From positions 4,504,001-4,568,000 of the forward strand of contig NZ_WOXS01000002.1 of NCBI RefSeq assembly GCF_009852415.1: DNA of 64,000 nucleotides, given 5' to 3'. This stretch comes from Streptomyces sp. Tu 3180. GTDB taxonomy: Bacteria; Actinomycetota; Actinomycetes; Streptomycetales; Streptomycetaceae. Both the position numbers and the translations under genes were made by a program. Of this stretch, positions 62,065 through 64,000 are shown one piece after another; the first letter of the stretch is position 1, and each line of letters opens with the position of its first letter. Below the pieces are notes generated by a model. That model saw nothing but the letters and a program-made list of their open reading frames with translations, made no database searches and was not told the origin of the DNA.

Positions 62065-63762
62065 TCACTTGGCGTCGGCGTAGCACTCCACCACCGCGGT
62101 CGTGAACGGGAAACGGACCGGTGTCCGCCCGAACGTCAGCCGGCCCGCCAGGTCCGCGGCCTCCTGGATCGCCGCCACCACCGTCTCGGTCTCCTCCTCG
62201 GGACAGTGCACGATCACCTCGTCGTGCTGGAAGAAGACCAGTTCGGCCGCCATGTCCGCCAGGGTCCGCCGCAGCGCGGCGAGCAGCAGCAGGGCCCAGT
62301 CGGCGGCGCTGCCCTGGACGACGAAGTTGCGGGCGAAGCGGCCGCGGGCGCGGGCGTCGCTCGAGGCGTGGCCCGGCGCCCACGGCCGGCCGCCGTCGGT
62401 CTCCTCCCCGGCGGCGTCGGCGACCGGGATGCCCGCCTCCTCCACCGCGTCCTCCGTCGTGCGGGCGGCCGGCGGGCAGGTGCGGCCCAGCCAGGTCCGT
62501 ACGAGCCGGCCCTCCTCGCCCGCGCGGGCGGCCTCGTCGACGTAGGCCACCGCCCGGGGGAAGCGGCGTCTGAGCGCGGCGAGGTTCTTCAGGCCGTCGC
62601 CCGAGGTCTGGCCGTAGACCGCGCCGAGGACGGCGATCTTGGCCCGGTCGCGGTCGCCGGAGAAGGCGCGGTCGGACACCGACTGGTACAGGTCGGTCTC
62701 CCGGCCGGCCACCTCCATCAGCCCGGGGTCGCGGGAGATGGCCGCCAGCACCCGCGGCTCCATCTGGTCGGCGTCGGCGACGACGAGCCGCCAGCCCGGG
62801 TCGGCGACGGCCGCGCGGCGGATCACCTTGGGGATCTGCAGGGCGCCCCCGCCGTTGGTCACCCAGCGGCCGGTCACGGTCCCGCCCGCGTGGAACTCGG
62901 GCCGGAACCGGCCGTCGCGCACCCAGTCCTGGAGCCAGGACCAGCCGTGGGCGACCCAGATCCGGTACAGCTTCTTGTACTCGAGCAGCGGCTTCACGGC
63001 CGGGTGGTCGACGGACGCGATCTCCCACCGGCGGGTCGAGGAGATCTTGACGCCGGCCTGCGCGAAGGCCCTGACGACGTCGGCCGGCAGATCGGGCCGC
63101 ACCCGGCGGCCGAAGGCGGCGGACACCTCGTCGGCGAGCTCGGCCAGCCGGCGCGGCTCGCCGCCGCCCGCGTACCGCTCGCCGAGCAGGTCGTGCAGCA
63201 CCGCGCGGTGCACGTCCGCCCGCCAGGGCAGCCCCGCGTGGTTCATCTCGGCGGCCACCAGCGTCCCCGCCGACTCGGCCGCCGTCAGCAGCCGCATCCG
63301 GTCCGGGTGCGCGGTCCGGTCGGTGCGCCGCTGCTGCTCGGCGTAGACCGCGAGGAGGTCCGTCAGCGGCAGCGGGGTGCCCCGGGGTTCGAAGAGGGGT
63401 GACTGCGCGCCCGGTTCGGCCGGGCGCTGCGGCGGATCGGGCGGCACGGGGCCGCCGCGCAGCCGGGCCAGGGCGGCCGCGGCCGAACGGGGTTCCCCGT
63501 GCCGTCCCTCGTGACCGAGCAGGAGCGTCTCGGCGGCCTCGACGTCGTAGCACCGCTCCACTCGCACCCCCGTGGCGAGCAGGCGCGGGTAGACCTCGGC
63601 GGTGGACCGCCACACCCACCGCGTGACGCCGGGACGGCTCCGCACGGCCTCGGCGGGATCCGCCTCCCGCCGCACCGGGCCGGCGGGCAGCCCGTCCGGG
63701 CCGAGGGGGGCGACGTCCACGCCACCGTCCTCGGCCGGGGCGAGCACCCACCGGTCGGCCAT
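62065..63762 (-). CDS. DNA polymerase I-like protein (family A), no 5' nuclease
   Basis: The 565-aa product keeps the polymerase motifs of family A: motif A VADADQMEPRVLAAIS (Asp330), motif B RDRAKIAVLGAVYGQTSG, and motif C FFQHDEVIVH (His513, Asp514, Glu515). There is no 5' nuclease domain, and the N-terminal part aligns only loosely with a 3'-5' exonuclease fold and lacks its acidic motifs. It is a second, shorter PolA-like enzyme, known in Streptomyces beside the main PolA; a repair role is likely. ATG 63762 starts the conserved WVLAPAEDG segment. Confidence 0.92.
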   Translation of the reverse strand: MADRWVLAPAEDGGVDVAPLGPDGLPAGPVRREADPAEAVRSRPGVTRWVWRSTAEVYPRLLATGVRVERCYDVEAAETLLLGHEGRHGEPRSAAAALARLRGGPVPPDPPQRPAEPGAQSPLFEPRGTPLPLTDLLAVYAEQQRRTDRTAHPDRMRLLTAAESAGTLVAAEMNHAGLPWRADVHRAVLHDLLGERYAGGGEPRRLAELADEVSAAFGRRVRPDLPADVVRAFAQAGVKISSTRRWEIASVDHPAVKPLLEYKKLYRIWVAHGWSWLQDWVRDGRFRPEFHAGGTVTGRWVTNGGGALQIPKVIRRAAVADPGWRLVVADADQMEPRVLAAISRDPGLMEVAGRETDLYQSVSDRAFSGDRDRAKIAVLGAVYGQTSGDGLKNLAALRRRFPRAVAYVDEAARAGEEGRLVRTWLGRTCPPAARTTEDAVEEAGIPVADAAGEETDGGRPWAPGHASSDARARGRFARNFVVQGSAADWALLLLAALRRTLADMAAELVFFQHDEVIVHCPEEETETVVAAIQEAADLAGRLTFGRTPVRFPFTTAVVECYADAK

Positions 63763-63802
63763 GTACGCGAGTGTGGCAGGGGGGTCTGACAACGGCTCCG
63801 GA

Positions 63803-64000
63803 TCAGCCCTCCCGCGGGGTCCGCTGCTCCTGTTCGCCCTGCCCGCCCTCCTTCCGTGCCTGCAGGAACCGCGCCAGCATCTCGGTGACGTACCGCTCGG
63901 TGGCGGCCTTGTCGACACCGAGGCCGCTGAGGACGCCCTCGCCGTTCTCGTGCTCCAGCAGGGCGAGCAGGAGGTGCTCGGTGCCGACGTAGTCGTGGCC
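63803..64000 (-). CDS. Clp N-terminal (repeat) domain protein, 3' end only
   Basis: The gene runs off the right edge, so only its last 65 codons are seen. They read GHDYVGTEHLLLALLEHENG, then GVLSGLGVDKAATERYV, the second half of a Clp N-domain, and end in a Gln/Glu/Gly-rich tail. No AAA ATPase follows, so it is a stand-alone Clp N-domain protein, perhaps an adaptor for ClpC-type proteases. It precedes the PolA-like gene on the same strand by 40 nt. Confidence 0.82.
   Translation of the reverse strand, partial: GHDYVGTEHLLLALLEHENGEGVLSGLGVDKAATERYVTEMLARFLQARKEGGQGEQEQRTPREG

Overview
The window is chromosomal DNA of a Streptomyces species. Base composition is very GC-rich with strong third-position GC, GTG and TTG starts are common, and it carries wblA, bldG with its anti-sigma partner, Streptomyces-type Crp, a SARP/AfsR-type regulator and the actinobacterial Tad locus. 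From memory, gene order from about 7.7 kb to 58 kb follows the S. coelicolor block running from the class A PBP and wblA through bldG, hppA, topA, tmk and holB. This was not checked by alignment.

Layout. 1-7.5 kb is accessory-looking. It holds a tight three-gene operon (peptidoglycan-binding/DUF1906 protein, three-helix membrane protein, Tat-type exported protein), a frameshifted LuxR-type regulator, three small exported Cys-containing proteins, a PASTA-like lipoprotein and a truncated IS5-type transposase. 7.7-20.6 kb holds a bifunctional PBP, wblA, two ArsA/Get3-like ATPases, DUF4177 and RidA proteins, a NUDIX hydrolase coupled to a metallo-beta-lactamase-fold protein, crp with a perfect Crp-type operator, endonuclease III, a CoA pyrophosphatase and a MarP-like membrane protease. 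21-31 kb holds an epoxide-hydrolase-like protein, an Actino_X-type membrane protein, NhaA, acetyl-CoA synthetase with a DasR-like operator, a SulP-carbonic anhydrase fusion and a deacetylase-like lipoprotein. 30.4-41.8 kb is the helicase/secretion neighbourhood: a CooC/MinD-like ATPase, a degenerate Fic-fold protein, a HAD-IB phosphatase, a 6C RNA, ssd/tadA/tadB/tadC, a Flp-like DUF4244 protein, two TadE-like proteins and an MrfA-like DEAD/DEAH helicase.

41.9-58 kb holds bldG and its anti-sigma partner, hppA, a lipoprotein, a methyltransferase, a 12-copy 19-bp tandem array, a small membrane protein, topA, an MFS-thymidylate kinase fusion with a frameshift, holB, a secreted peptidase and tRNA-Thr(CGU). 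58.7-64 kb holds a family 2 glycosyltransferase, a SARP/NB-ARC regulator, a second PolA-like polymerase and the 3' end of a Clp N-domain gene.

How the parts connect. Several genes act in development (wblA, crp, bldG and its partner, ssd/Tad, 6C RNA) or in DNA maintenance (nth, topA, tmk, holB, helicase, PolA-like). Transcription units are mostly short and are separated by clear GC-rich hairpins. Many neighbours are translationally coupled by ATGA or GTGA overlaps. At least six genes have a TANNNT box 6-7 nt before the start codon, suggesting leaderless mRNAs. Two single-base G/C-run frameshifts (4221-4224 and about 52695) deserve a check against reads before any gene is called broken.
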